Shown here piece by piece: positions 1 through 7,257 of a stretch of 45,261 bases of DNA. The notes beneath the pieces were generated by a model. The model did no database searches. It was not told where the DNA came from and saw only the letters and a program-made list of their open reading frames with translations. Numbering within the stretch: the stretch's first letter is position 1; each line of letters begins with the position of its first letter. The translations under genes and the position numbers were made by a program. The stretch is taken from contig JBGPJM010000014.1 of the NCBI GenBank assembly GCA_041485385.1, forward strand, positions 1 through 45,261, in the 5' to 3' direction. The DNA comes from JBGPJM01 sp041485385. Lineage in GTDB: Bacteria; Planctomycetota; Phycisphaerae; Phycisphaerales; UBA1924.

Positions 1-442
1 CCCCACTCCACGTCGAGGACCTGTCCGTTGGTCTCCCCCGGGTTCGTCTCCCTGACATCTGGACGGGACAACGCCCGCTGACGGCTGCGCACGAGGATCG
101 CTTGGCTGCTCACGCGGCGTTTCATTGGCGGCGTGGCACCATCTGCGAAGTGCTGCATCAAGCAGTCGGTCGGGCAGAAGTAGAGCGGATCGGCGAGTGG
201 CACGCAACGCCGTGAACTGCGCGGCCCTGCGTGAGCGGCGAAGTTCTGCGGCCCGCGTGACTTGCGCGGAGTCGACCTGGTCCGGGCGTCGTCCTCTTTG
301 GTATACGTCCCCGACCGTGCGCGGGCACGGCTTCGATCGGCCGGAACGATGGTGCCGGGGGCAGGCCGATCGTCACGCGCGGTGAGTGTGCAGACACAGG
401 CACGGCCGGTCGTGCTGTGGCTCGGCGTCAGGAATCCGCGGG
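1..442. other. Left edge, no supported gene
   Basis: Open frames exist on both strands here, but their translations are rich in Arg, Pro and Ser, lack recognisable motifs and lie in mutually overlapping frames, as expected from GC-rich non-coding DNA. I see no ribosome-binding site paired with a convincing protein. It may be the spacer downstream of the minus-strand gene that ends at 443, or contain a decayed gene. Confidence 0.5.
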
Positions 443-1048
443 TTATTGGTCCCTCGTCCGGCCGGGTGCGGGCCTACCCGGCGGATCATCGCCCCGGAAC
501 GTGACGGGCAGGTCGAGCAGCGTGAGCACGCGCGTGGGCGCTCGGCCCGTTCGGTGGTAGCACTCCTGCATCGCGGCCAGGAGCGGCCAGCAGGCCCCCG
601 TGAACTGTTGCGGGGCGGTGTGGAGTTTCTCGAGAAACAGCCCGGAACCGAAGACCCGGCGGTCGAGCAGTTCCAGGTACTGGCGGCCGTACGGCTGAAC
701 ACCCAGGCCCAGGATCACCAAGCGGTAGGACGGGTCACGATCTCCGTCAGCGATGCCCCGCACCGCCTTGGGGAGCGTGCGCGCCCACCGACCGTCGCCC
801 ACCACCCAGGCATGAACCGGTGCATGCCGTGCAGTGGGTCCTGGGCCACGGTGGGTCGGCCGGCGCTCGACGGTCCTTGCCAGCCCGCGGAGGTGGTCAG
901 CAACTGCCGCCTCTGGCCGCGAGGCCCGCTCCGCGGTCTCGATGAGATACCCATCGGTCAGATTCAGCGCGTACGCGTCCCGGTAGAGCACGGCCCAGGT
1001 CATGGTTCGCCCTACGGCGTCCAGGTATATAAACCCTTCCAGTTCCAT
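443..1048 (-). CDS. Hypothetical protein (family P, member 1)
   Basis: A 201-residue protein of unknown function. There is no signal peptide or membrane segment. The middle has the pattern H-A-W-V-V-G-D-G-R-W followed about 25 residues later by S-Y-R-L-V-I-L, which resembles the H-V-W-L-V-G-S-D-G-W ... Y-R-V-L-L pattern of the protein at 35842-36423. A weaker version occurs in the next gene but one (1624-2190). No Shine-Dalgarno sequence precedes the ATG. Instead an AT-rich TGATACAT box (1056-1063) ends 7 nt before it, which would suit a leaderless transcript. The last 20 residues are low-complexity Pro/Gly/Arg. The gene is real by composition, but its function cannot be named. Confidence 0.65.
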   Translation of the reverse strand: MELEGFIYLDAVGRTMTWAVLYRDAYALNLTDGYLIETAERASRPEAAVADHLRGLARTVERRPTHRGPGPTARHAPVHAWVVGDGRWARTLPKAVRGIADGDRDPSYRLVILGLGVQPYGRQYLELLDRRVFGSGLFLEKLHTAPQQFTGACWPLLAAMQECYHRTGRAPTRVLTLLDLPVTFRGDDPPGRPAPGRTRDQ

Positions 1049-1086
1049 CGGCCCGATGTATCACGCACACCCGCGAAGGCGTGGGT

Positions 1087-1530
1087 TCAGACGATCCCCC
1101 ACTCCGACCGCCAGCGGCGGGCCCGGGAGTCCCACCGGTAGAGCTCGGCGTTGCCGTGGTCCGAAATGTGCAGGAAGTACCGGCCCGCGGCGCCCCGCGC
1201 GGGCAGGTCACCGCCGCTGGAGAGCTCGCCGTCCCGACGGTCGGCCTCGATGGCCTCCCAATCCGGCCAGTACCCGAAGTCGGCGCCGTCGCCTGGGTGA
1301 GCGCCGAAAAAGCAGTACGGCGGCGCGAACTCGACAAGCGCCTCCTCCAGCTCCCCCAGCACCTCTCGTGCCTCCTCCGTGCGAGCGTCGATCGCGCGCG
1401 ACTCTGCGATGAGTTCCGCGTACCGGCTTCCGGCATCCAAGGACTCCAGATGGTCCGCGAGCGCGCGCAGGAGATCCTCGGTCCGCAGCGTTCCCGAACT
1501 GATCGATCCGATACAAGCGTGGTTCGTCAT
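1087..1530 (-). CDS. Hypothetical acidic protein
   Basis: A 147-residue soluble protein starting at the ATG that gives MTNHACIGSI. The first half is helical and Glu/Arg-rich (residues 25-70). It is followed by an aromatic and acidic stretch (F-A-P-P-Y-C-F-F-G-A-H-P-G-D-G-A-D-F-G-Y-W) and a C-terminal segment H-I-S-D-H-G-N-A-E-L-Y-R-W, whose alternating pattern looks like beta strands. No enzyme motif was recognised. It lies between two minus-strand hypothetical genes, 38 nt upstream of the one ending at 443, so the three may form a loose operon. The start could lie further upstream (1584), but the added residues are Arg-rich and unconvincing. Confidence 0.7.
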   Translation of the reverse strand: MTNHACIGSISSGTLRTEDLLRALADHLESLDAGSRYAELIAESRAIDARTEEAREVLGELEEALVEFAPPYCFFGAHPGDGADFGYWPDWEAIEADRRDGELSSGGDLPARGAAGRYFLHISDHGNAELYRWDSRARRWRSEWGIV

Positions 1531-1623
1531 GGTGAAGGCGGGGCCGGTACCTGAACGTTCCTCCGCCCGGTTTCGACGGTCCAACCAACGACCCCCACGA
1601 GCCCATCGACCCGCGCCCGGCGC

Positions 1624-2190
1624 TCACACGACATGTCGGTAGGGGTGGCCGAGCGCCTCGACGAACGCCTGGGCCACCGTCGGACCCTCTCGGTAGGCGG
1701 CCAGCACGTCCCCGAGCGCAACGGCCCCCGCGTGCAGCGCCGAGGACGGCACGTTCCGGCCGGCGAGGGCCGGCCCCTTCGCGTCCATCTCGGCGTAGAC
1801 CTCGTCCCACAGGAGCGGTAGCGGCTGGGACCGGTACACGCGGGGCATGCGGTGGATCAGCACGCGGTACCGCGACCCGGCCGGTTCGCCGGCGAACCAC
1901 CCGCCAAGCCGGCCGTCGCCGTCGTCCGCCGCGCGCAGCACCCAGGTCTCCAGACCGAGGCCCACCACCTCCTCCGGGCCGGAGAGTTGCAGCCGGAGGG
2001 CCACCAGCTGCTTGGCCACGATCGTGAGGATGTGCGCCATGCCCTGGTCGTCGGGAATCCGAGTCCACGCGGGACCCGTCCCGTCGAGCGGACCGTCCCG
2101 CGCCGTCGAGCTGAACACCGCCTGGCTCGGCAGGTAAAACCCCGTGAGGTACAGGTGGTTGCCCTCGTCGTACACGTGAAGATTCATCAT
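1624..2190 (-). CDS. Hypothetical protein (possible family P, member 2)
   Basis: A 188-residue protein with a clean protein-like composition and two consecutive ATG codons at the start. The centre reads L-G-L-E-T-W-V-L-R then, about 20 residues later, S-R-Y-R-V-L-I-H-R. This weakly matches the W-V-V ... Y-R-L-V-I core of the protein at 443-1048. The C-terminal third is helical (ALHAGAVALGDVLAAYREG). There is no Shine-Dalgarno site. A TATAAA box on the coding strand (2212-2217) lies 21 nt upstream of the ATG. It is divergent from the gene at 2317, with 126 bp between them. No function can be assigned. Confidence 0.65.
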   Translation of the reverse strand: MMNLHVYDEGNHLYLTGFYLPSQAVFSSTARDGPLDGTGPAWTRIPDDQGMAHILTIVAKQLVALRLQLSGPEEVVGLGLETWVLRAADDGDGRLGGWFAGEPAGSRYRVLIHRMPRVYRSQPLPLLWDEVYAEMDAKGPALAGRNVPSSALHAGAVALGDVLAAYREGPTVAQAFVEALGHPYRHVV

Positions 2191-2210
2191 GCCGGGACAA
2201 GGGCGGCGGA

Positions 2211-2218
2211 GTTTATAG
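2211..2218 (-). promoter_or_regulatory. AT-rich box upstream of 2190 gene
   Basis: The coding-strand sequence CTATAAAC stands out inside GC-rich DNA and lies about 21 nt before the ATG at 2190. It is a plausible -10 element. No clear -35 partner was seen, so the call rests on contrast with the surrounding base composition and on similar boxes at other genes in the window. Confidence 0.35.
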
Positions 2219-2303
2219 CCCTTTCGGCGCCGGACGCATCCTGCGGCACAGGAGGTTGCGCCGTCCCTGACCGATCAGGCCCAGCGGCAGGCCGAGCGAA
2301 CGC

Positions 2304-2310
2304 TTATTAA
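2304..2310 (+). promoter_or_regulatory. TTATTAA box, possible leaderless promoter
   Basis: TTATTAA ends 6 nt before a TTG codon (2317) and 21 nt before the in-frame ATG (2332) of the next gene. The gene lacks a Shine-Dalgarno site in front of either codon. The spacing to TTG is the same as that of the boxes at 23704 and 36430 to their ATG codons, which supports a -10 element with transcription starting at or next to the start codon. Confidence 0.4.
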
Positions 2311-2316
2311 CGACGA

Positions 2317-3081
2317 TTGCGTCGACGCTCCATGGAATCCTCGGGACAGCTTCTGCCGATCCAACCTCCTGGCACGTACGTTCGAGCCGCGGCGCCGCCG
2401 ACAGAGTTCGTCGAGGACAAGCGGTACGACATCGTCGCCGTTCGATGTGTCCTGCAGCCGTCGCTGGCGCGGATCGTTGACCGCGTCACATCCGTCGCCC
2501 GCGCCGTGTGCTCCGGACGCTATCCCGGCAACCAGTACGAGGAGATCTACGGCGCCATGATGGACCTGCGGGCGCGGGTGCGCCGGGAGCTGGCGACCCG
2601 AGACCCCCGCGTGATGATCCCGTTCGTGGGCGCCTGCGGGAGGTACCTTTCGCCGCTGCAGCTGCTCGACGACGTCGCCTGTTGTCGGGTCCACCTGCTG
2701 TCGTTGCCCGGCTCAACCGCCCGCGACCTCTACCCCTTCGATCGTCAGACCCGTCCAGAGATCGCGCCGGAGGTTCAGCTCACGCCAGCGACGGTGGGCC
2801 CGGCTTCTGCGCAGGTCGAGTACCTCGACGTGCTCGCCGAGGACCGGCCGTCGCGGACCTCAGTGGTGCTGATCTCGAACTCTGCGGTGCTCCCCCAGGG
2901 GTATCAGGACATCGGCCCGGAACGGTGCGTAGAACTGGCGTCGCTGCTCATGCGCATTCGGCCGGAATCGACGACGCCCGAGGGTCTGACGCAGCTCCCG
3001 CGGTTGCCGGACTCGCACCTGGATTGGGGTCTTGCCGTACTTCTGCGTCATTCCCTGGGCGGAGCCGGGAAGGGCGAATAG
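2317..3081 (+). CDS. Hypothetical protein, 254 aa
   Basis: Reads through 254 codons from a TTG at 2317, or 249 from the ATG at 2332 (MESSGQLLPIQPPG). The composition is that of a soluble globular protein. It has helical stretches around residues 50-95 (IVDRVTSVARAVCSG, MMDLRARVRRELATRD) and a short hydrophobic segment near residue 175 (RTSVVLISNSAVL). No catalytic or binding motif was recognised. It is the only plus-strand gene among the first 9 kb and diverges from the gene at 2190. The choice of TTG rests on the AT-rich box just upstream; the ATG is the safer alternative. Confidence 0.6.
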   Translation: MRRRSMESSGQLLPIQPPGTYVRAAAPPTEFVEDKRYDIVAVRCVLQPSLARIVDRVTSVARAVCSGRYPGNQYEEIYGAMMDLRARVRRELATRDPRVMIPFVGACGRYLSPLQLLDDVACCRVHLLSLPGSTARDLYPFDRQTRPEIAPEVQLTPATVGPASAQVEYLDVLAEDRPSRTSVVLISNSAVLPQGYQDIGPERCVELASLLMRIRPESTTPEGLTQLPRLPDSHLDWGLAVLLRHSLGGAGKGE

Positions 3082-3110
3082 GTCGCGCGAGCCTTGCGCC
3101 CGCGCCGAGG

Positions 3111-3452
3111 TCACCGACCGCGGAGAAAGAGCGCGGCCAAGGCCACCGAGCCGACGGTCAGCGCGGTCTCGACCGGTGCGTCGGACACGAGGTGCTTGAG
3201 GAGAGACACTGCGCCCTGGTGTGGATCGAAACGATCGCGGTGCAGCGTCGCGGCGTCACCGTCGATAACGAGATGGAGGCAGGTCCCGTCTGAGAGCGAA
3301 CAGCGGTAATGGCTGACCCAAGGCGGCCACCCCGTGCTCGGCTTGAAGCAGCCGGAATCGAGAAGGGCTTGGGCCTGCGGCCCCGGGGCAACCAGAGGCA
3401 CTCCCGGCGGCGGCAACTGAACGGTCAGACCGGCGATTCGTACACACGACAT
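3111..3452 (-). CDS. Small hypothetical protein
   Basis: A 113-residue protein starting MSCVRIAGLTVQLPPPG; a GGGAG ribosome-binding site lies 6 nt before the ATG. The sequence has a central beta-like region (HYRCSLSDGTCLHLVIDGD), suggesting a small all-beta domain, then a short hydrophobic C-terminal helix (VETALTVGSVALAALFL) that could be a membrane anchor or a packing helix. It converges with the plus-strand gene ending at 3081. Function unknown. Confidence 0.55.
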   Translation of the reverse strand: MSCVRIAGLTVQLPPPGVPLVAPGPQAQALLDSGCFKPSTGWPPWVSHYRCSLSDGTCLHLVIDGDAATLHRDRFDPHQGAVSLLKHLVSDAPVETALTVGSVALAALFLRGR

Positions 3453-3551
3453 GGCATACTCCCGTACAACCGTGGTACCGAGCATCCAACTGTAGCCGCC
3501 GCGAAGCTGCCGAGAATAGAGTCAGCAAGGCGCTGCGCCGAGGATCAGCAG

Positions 3552-3992
3552 TCAGTTCAACTCTTCGAGAATCGCGTTATACAAGCGCCCGGCTTCGTCG
3601 TGGGTGGCCAGCTCGACCACGTCCGAGCCGCGGTCGTAGTTGTACAGTGTGCGGACCTGCTCGAACGGCTTGCCGAGCACCTTGGCGATCAGGTCGGTCC
3701 GCCGCTCCTGGATCGTGAGCTTGGAGACCATGCCGCCGTCGATGCCGTAGGACGAGGGCTGGCCGAAGAACTTCACGCTCGCCCGGAGCTCCGGATTGTG
3801 GGCGTAGTGCCGCTCTGGCACGTACACCTCCATCGAGTTGTCGCCGTCGGGGTACCAGCCCACCGAGTAGCCACGCTCAACGAACGCCAGGGCCTTCCGC
3901 TTCTTGTAGGCCCTCCACCCGTCGAGCTCCGCACGGGTGCCCTCCCAGACGACCCCGTCTTCGATGATCCCGTCCCCCTCATCTCCATCCAT
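3552..3992 (-). CDS. Hypothetical protein, 146 aa
   Basis: A 146-residue soluble protein with an acidic N-terminus (MDGDEGDGIIEDGVVWEG) and a charged helical C-terminus. Recognisable secondary-structure blocks include E-V-Y-V-P-E-R-H-Y (a strand) and I-Q-E-R-R-T-D-L-I-A-K-V-L-G (a helix). No family was recognised. The start lacks a clear Shine-Dalgarno site; an AT-rich CTTAAG sits about 24 nt upstream. Immediately upstream on the same strand lies the broken gene at about 4000-4265, whose repaired reading frame would run into this start. Confidence 0.65.
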   Translation of the reverse strand: MDGDEGDGIIEDGVVWEGTRAELDGWRAYKKRKALAFVERGYSVGWYPDGDNSMEVYVPERHYAHNPELRASVKFFGQPSSYGIDGGMVSKLTIQERRTDLIAKVLGKPFEQVRTLYNYDRGSDVVELATHDEAGRLYNAILEELN

Positions 3993-3999
3993 TGACGCG

Positions 4000-4265
4000 G
4001 CAGGAATCGCTTCTACTTAAGAGTTCCGGTCGAGCCGACCCGGCACCTGACCACCGAGGGCCGGCGAAGACCCGCCGGATGCACCAGCCTAGCTAGTCGG
4101 TCGGTGATCTCGACGTTCCACTCCCGGTCGAAGTTCTTCCGGACGATGTACACGCCCTCGCCGCCCGTGCCGCGCCGCTCTAGCTAGGCGGATATTGCAG
4201 CGGGCGTCCAGGGCGGCCAGGTGAGCCCAGAGGGACGGCGGGATGTGGCGGGGGATGGCGACCAT
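4000..4265 (-). pseudogene. Small gene broken by two CTAG duplications
   Basis: On the minus strand an ATG at 4265 opens a protein-like frame (MVAIPRHIPPSLWAHLAALD...). It passes into Arg-rich nonsense after an 8-bp CTAGCTAG at 4179-4186. The downstream coding sense resumes in another frame (G-E-G-V-Y-I-V-R-K-N-F-D-R-E-W-N-V-E-I-T-D-R) until a second CTAGCTAG at 4091-4098. Removing one CTAG unit from the first site joins the two protein-like pieces in frame. Removing one from the second opens the frame further, to a stop inside the start of the gene at 3992. No family was recognised. This is a decayed gene or, less likely, two unrelated short frames. Confidence 0.45.
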
Positions 4266-4340
4266 CGGCCAAGGCTAGCGCCGGCGGGCCGCCACGAGAA
4301 ACCCCGGCCAGCGCCGGGGGGAGAAGGACGGGGCGGGTAG

Positions 4341-4724
4341 CTACCGGCCCGGCTGGGCCTGTTCCTTCGGCTCTTCGAGCAGCGCCCAGTACTCGGTCAT
4401 CGCGTCCAGGTGGACGCCCGCGCTCGCGGGGTAGTTCCGCTTGCCGCGCGTCCCGACGATGCCGCGCTCCTTCAGGAACGCCACCGCCGTGGCGATCTGC
4501 GTGCAGGGGATCTCCGCCAGCGCCCAGAGTTCTCCGAGGGTGAACCCCCGGCCGCCCGCCTCCGCGACCGCGTGGGCCGTGGCCTCGAAGGCCGCCAGCG
4601 GGCAGACGTGGCGGTACGGGTCGCCGCCGTTGCGGGGGACGGCGTAGCGGACCAGGGCGGTCGAGGCGCCGCCGCGGCCGTGCGGCTCGATGGCGAAGGT
4701 CTCGTTGACGGGGAGGCCACCCAT
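4341..4724 (-). CDS. Predicted winged-helix-like hypothetical protein
   Basis: A 127-residue protein starting MGGLPVNETFAIEP. Its ATG overlaps the TGA of the preceding gene (TGATG), so the two are translationally coupled. Residues 55-105 contain a helix-turn-helix-like pattern (F-T-L-G-E-L-W-A-L-A-E-I-P-C-T-Q-I-A-T-A-V then F-L-K-E-R-G-I-V-G-T-R-G-K-R-N-Y), which reads like the recognition helix and wing of a winged helix. A DNA-binding or phage-like regulatory role is an inference. It is the last gene of a run of short minus-strand genes (5941 to 4341). Confidence 0.65.
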   Translation of the reverse strand: MGGLPVNETFAIEPHGRGGASTALVRYAVPRNGGDPYRHVCPLAAFEATAHAVAEAGGRGFTLGELWALAEIPCTQIATAVAFLKERGIVGTRGKRNYPASAGVHLDAMTEYWALLEEPKEQAQPGR

Positions 4725-5041
4725 CACGCGCCCCCCTTCGCGGCGAGCGCCGCCTTGATGAGCGAGATGGCGTCGGCCAGGCCGGGGAAGCCCTCGCCCT
4801 CGGTGACGGCCATCAGGTTCTCGGCGGCCTCCAGGCCCGCCTTCGCCGCGTCCAGGAGCGACGGGGCGGGCGGTTGCGCGGGCGCCGGCACATCCACCGC
4901 CAGCGTCCGGAGCCAGGCGGCGAGTCGGTCCGCCTCGGCCGTGGTGAGGTTGGGCGGCAGGTTGCGGACGAGCGCCAGGACGCCGGGCCGGATCGGCACG
5001 CGGTAGTCGGGGAGCGGGTCCGGGGTGTTGTGGGTCGGCAT
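4724..5041 (-). CDS. Small hypothetical protein
   Basis: 105 residues, starting MPTHNTPDPLPDYRV after a good AAGGAGGG ribosome-binding site. The N-terminal half has PGVLALVRNLPPNL followed by a helical segment with an Ala/Asp/Arg pattern. The C-terminal half is a helix rich in Ala (LLDAAKAGLEAAENL, AISLIKAALAAKG). There are no Cys clusters or membrane segments. It is coupled to the downstream winged-helix-like gene by overlapping stop and start, and lies 3 nt after the gene at 5045. Function unknown. Confidence 0.65.
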   Translation of the reverse strand: MPTHNTPDPLPDYRVPIRPGVLALVRNLPPNLTTAEADRLAAWLRTLAVDVPAPAQPPAPSLLDAAKAGLEAAENLMAVTEGEGFPGLADAISLIKAALAAKGGA

Positions 5042-5044
5042 CGC

Positions 5045-5260
5045 TCAACCCTCCTTTCTTTCGACGAGGTCAAATATGGCGACGACGGCGAGCAGGCCGA
5101 CAAGGAGTTGCAGGCGCTCGTCGAGGTCGGCCAGCTCGCCCCTGGCGCAGGTCTTGATCACCTCCGCGGTTTCGTCGGGGTCCATCCTGGTCACGATGCC
5201 CCGCATCTCCGAGCGGGTCTGGTCAACGTGGGCCTTGAGGCGGAGTACTTCCTCGTCCAT
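5045..5260 (-). CDS. Small helical protein with C-terminal hydrophobic helix
   Basis: 71 residues (MDEEVLRLKAHVDQTRSEM...). Residues 1-50 are strongly charged and helical with heptad-like spacing of Leu, Val and Met, suggesting a coiled coil. Residues 50-63 (LQLLVGLLAVVAIFDLV) form a single hydrophobic helix before a charged tail, so it may be a membrane-anchored coiled coil. It starts only 3 nt after the stop of the HARE-HTH gene, in the same small-gene operon. No family was recognised. Confidence 0.6.
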   Translation of the reverse strand: MDEEVLRLKAHVDQTRSEMRGIVTRMDPDETAEVIKTCARGELADLDERLQLLVGLLAVVAIFDLVERKEG

Positions 5261-5263
5261 GCT

Positions 5264-5941
5264 TCAGCCCGCCTTTCTGGCGGCGAAGGTGCCGCGCTCG
5301 GTCTTGACGAACCGGGCTTCCCTGCCCTTGGCCGCGATCTCGCGGATGATGGCCGCGTACAGCGTCGCCTCGGGCGTCTTGCCCGCGGGGGACTTCCACA
5401 GGCCCTTGGCGACCATCGCGTCGAGCATCGCCTTGGCCTTCATCGGGGCGCCCGCCTTCGCGAGGACCTGGGCGGCGGCGTCCAGGGCGCTGAGCCGCTT
5501 GGGCTTCTCGGCCTTGGGCGGCTTCGCCTTGTCGGCCTTCGCCGCCTTCGCGTGCTTCGGCGCCTTGGCCTTGGCCGCCTTCGGCGCCGGGCTCGCCTTC
5601 TTCGCGCTCTCGGCCGCCGGGGCCGCGCCCGCGCCGTTGGCCGCCGGTTCGCCCACGTTGGCGGCCGTGGCGTCGGGCGCCGCGGCGACGGCCTGGGGGG
5701 GCTCCGCCGCCGCGGGCGTGGGCGGCTCGGGCTTCTCCGGCTTGGCGGGCTTGCCGCCCACCTCGGCCCGCAGGCGCTGCGCCGACTTCACCCGCACCGA
5801 CCGGCCCGTCTCGGTGTTGGTCCCGACCCAGCCGGTGTGCTTGTCGCCCGACCACTTCTCGGCGGTGATCTTCACGGGCACGACGTTCCCGCTGACCTTG
5901 ACCCGGTACGTGCTTCCGATTCTGACCTCGTCCTTTTTCAT
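5264..5941 (-). CDS. HARE-type winged-helix protein with Lys/Ala-rich linker
   Basis: 225 residues in three parts. Residues 1-60 (MKKDEVRIGSTYRVKVSG...) are an SH3-like beta segment with V-P-V-K-I-T-A and G-R-S-V-R-V-K-S-A-Q-R-L-R. Residues 65-150 are a low-complexity Lys/Ala/Pro linker typical of DNA-associated, eukaryote-like tails. Residues 152-220 match the HARE-HTH winged helix (S-A-L-D-A-A-A-Q-V-L ... M-L-D-A-M-V-A-K-G-L-W ... A-T-L-Y-A-A-I-I-R-E-I). Proteins with this layout are, from memory, very common in planctomycetes, sometimes in several copies. A role in DNA or chromatin association is inferred from the HARE-HTH domain. Confidence 0.85.
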   Translation of the reverse strand: MKKDEVRIGSTYRVKVSGNVVPVKITAEKWSGDKHTGWVGTNTETGRSVRVKSAQRLRAEVGGKPAKPEKPEPPTPAAAEPPQAVAAAPDATAANVGEPAANGAGAAPAAESAKKASPAPKAAKAKAPKHAKAAKADKAKPPKAEKPKRLSALDAAAQVLAKAGAPMKAKAMLDAMVAKGLWKSPAGKTPEATLYAAIIREIAAKGREARFVKTERGTFAARKAG

Positions 5942-6049
5942 CGCGATTCTCCAAGTGCGTGTGACATGCGGGCCGCCGCGACGTTGCGGAGGCCAAGGGC
6001 GCCCGGTGCGGTGTCCCGCGCCGGGGCCGGCGTGGCTTGGGCGTTGCGT

Positions 6050-6295
6050 CTACCCGCGCGGGGCCCTGCTCTGCGCGCGGGGTGGCCCGGGGCAGACGGC
6101 CCCCACCTCCTCCGGCATGACGATCAGGCCGTGGTGCTCCCGAGTGCCGTCCGGGAGGGGGAACGGCTCCATCGATCCGCCGCACCGTGGGCACTTGCTC
6201 CCCTCCTGGGGCGGCTCGGGCGCGGGGCGGGCCGGCGCCGCCGCCCGGCGGGTCTTCGCGGCGGCGGTCTTCGCTCTGCTGTTCTTCGCGTTCAT
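6050..6295 (-). CDS. Small zinc-ribbon-like protein
   Basis: 81 residues starting MNAKNSRAKTAAAKTRRAAA. The first 30 residues are a basic Ala/Lys/Arg tail. A C-P-R-C-G-G knuckle follows at about residue 35, and a single further Cys lies at residue 69, so a full four-ligand zinc site is not obvious. The C-terminus is Pro/Arg-rich. Its upstream region carries one copy of a duplicated element (6385-6452). Function unknown; the basic tail plus Zn knuckle suggests nucleic-acid association. Confidence 0.5.
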   Translation of the reverse strand: MNAKNSRAKTAAAKTRRAAAPARPAPEPPQEGSKCPRCGGSMEPFPLPDGTREHHGLIVMPEEVGAVCPGPPRAQSRAPRG

Positions 6296-6384
6296 CGCGT
6301 CCTCCGTTCTCGCGTTCGGCCCGCCCGTTCCCGCCGCGTCGGACACATCAGTGCCATGGACGCCGCGAACAAGCAAGGCCAAAA

Positions 6385-6452
6385 CGCTGGTTTTCCTGAT
6401 GTTTCCGCACAAGTGAAGGTGGGTGACCTGCGCGCCTAGCACGCGCCTAACG
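6385..6452 (-). repeat. Duplicated upstream element, copy 1
   Basis: About 68 bp, nearly identical to 6988-7056. The conserved core includes TCCGCACAAGTGAAGGTGGG and GTGACCTG, then two CGCGCCT units 11 bp apart (6431-6437 and 6442-6448). The coding-strand view is AGGCGCG repeated once per helical turn, as in operators bound by tandem dimers. It lies upstream of the minus-strand gene starting at 6295, and the other copy lies upstream of the gene starting at 6897, so a shared promoter or operator is the simplest reading. A non-autonomous repeat is the alternative. Confidence 0.7.
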
Positions 6453-6608
6453 CCCGGGGCCGTCGTCATTCGCCGTGCGGGCGAGGTATTCGACGGATTG
6501 CTTGTACGTTTCGAACTCGGCCCGCAATACCCAGCAGTGCCAGCGGCGCCGCTTCTCGTAGATCGACCAACGTCGCAATCGCCGGTTCCAGACAATCAGG
6601 CACCTCAT
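6447..6608 (-). CDS. Small basic Trp-rich protein
   Basis: 53 residues from an ATG preceded by GGGAG at 7 nt (MRCLIVWNRRLRRWSIYEKR...). It has four Trp and many Arg, with the pattern R-W-S-I-Y-E-K then V-L-R-A-E-F-E-T-Y-K-Q-S-V-E-Y-L-A. This resembles the short strand-strand-helix folds common in planctomycete and phage micro-proteins. The 3-prime end overlaps the duplicated element at 6385-6452. No membrane segment is present, and function is unknown. Confidence 0.45.
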   Translation of the reverse strand: MRCLIVWNRRLRRWSIYEKRRRWHCWVLRAEFETYKQSVEYLARTANDDGPGR

Positions 6609-6639
6609 GGTCATGCTCCCGTTCCCCACGCCCCGGCGC

Positions 6640-6897
6640 TCAGCACCCCGCGACCCGCTCGATCTCGGTCATCACGTCGCAGATCATCGAGTTGGTGGCG
6701 CTGGGGCGGCCCTTGGCGTCGGCGCCGCAGACGACCTTGGCGACCTCGTACGCCTTGGCGAAGCGGGCCTGCTCGTCCTCGCGCCGGCCCACCTGGCACA
6801 GCACGCGGCCGCCGGCGCTGACCGCCGCGCCCTCGTCGGTATGGGTGATGGCCACGTCCCCCTCGACGCCCTCGATCACGATCTGCTTGTAGAACAC
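6640..6897 (-). CDS. Small hypothetical protein, GTG start
   Basis: 85 residues starting from GTG (V-F-Y-K-Q-I-V-I-E-G-V-E-G-D-V-A-I). The GTG is chosen because AAGGAGA lies 6 nt upstream, whereas the longer frame from 6960 lacks a ribosome-binding site. The protein begins with two beta strands (QIVIEG, DVAITHTDEG), then a strand with A-A-V-S-A-G-G-R-V-L-C-Q-V. It ends in a helix with two Cys. The second copy of the duplicated element lies about 90 bp upstream. Function unknown. Confidence 0.6.
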   Translation of the reverse strand: MFYKQIVIEGVEGDVAITHTDEGAAVSAGGRVLCQVGRREDEQARFAKAYEVAKVVCGADAKGRPSATNSMICDVMTEIERVAGC

Positions 6898-6987
6898 GGT
6901 CGTCTCCTTGGTGGGTGGTTGGCGTGCGGGTATCCCGCCCGCGTGATGACATGAAGCCATGCGGGTGGCGGAACGGCAAGCGAAATC

Positions 6988-7056
6988 CGCTGGTTTTTCT
7001 GCTGTCTCCGCACAAGTGAAGGTGGGTGACCTGCCGCGCCTAGCACGCGCCTAACG
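6988..7056 (-). repeat. Duplicated upstream element, copy 2
   Basis: Matches 6385-6452 with only a few differences, including the CGCGCCT pair spaced 11 bp (7035-7041 and 7046-7052). On the minus strand it precedes the GTG-start gene at 6897. Sequence outside the element (for example the flanks at 6960-6985 against 6360-6384) shows no such identity, so the duplication is short and sharply bounded. Confidence 0.7.
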
Positions 7057-7134
7057 GCACGCGGCCGCACGGCGCGGCGTGGGCGCGCGGGGGGCTGCCG
7101 GTACGCGGGGCGGGCCCGGACGCCGGTGGGGCCG

Positions 7135-7257
7135 CTACGGGCAACGGGCGGGCGGCGGCGGCCCTTCCGCCCCGCATTCCGGGCACGGGGCTTCGGCGGT
7201 GTTCGGGGATCGAGGCCGGCTCCGTGGCGGTCCGGGCCGAGCGGCTCGGCGTCCCAT
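7135..7257 (-). CDS. Possible micro-protein with C-P-E-C-G motif
   Basis: A 40-codon frame from an ATG at 7257, ending A-P-C-P-E-C-G-A-E-G-P-P-P-P-A-R-C-P. The C-P-E-C-G-A knuckle and following Pro run are very similar to the stretch A-P-C-P-E-C-G-A-Q-A-P-P-P in the 73-aa protein at 9355-9576, which argues against chance. The rest is Arg/Pro-rich. It may be a decayed or truncated relative. Confidence 0.3.
   Translation of the reverse strand: MGRRAARPGPPRSRPRSPNTAEAPCPECGAEGPPPPARCP

Noticed and set aside
5223..6439. Very long open frames on both strands opposite the HARE-HTH gene
   Set aside because: Their translations are Arg/Gly or Leu/Arg-rich repeats caused by high GC and the Ala/Lys codons of the real gene; the minus-strand HARE-HTH frame explains the region.
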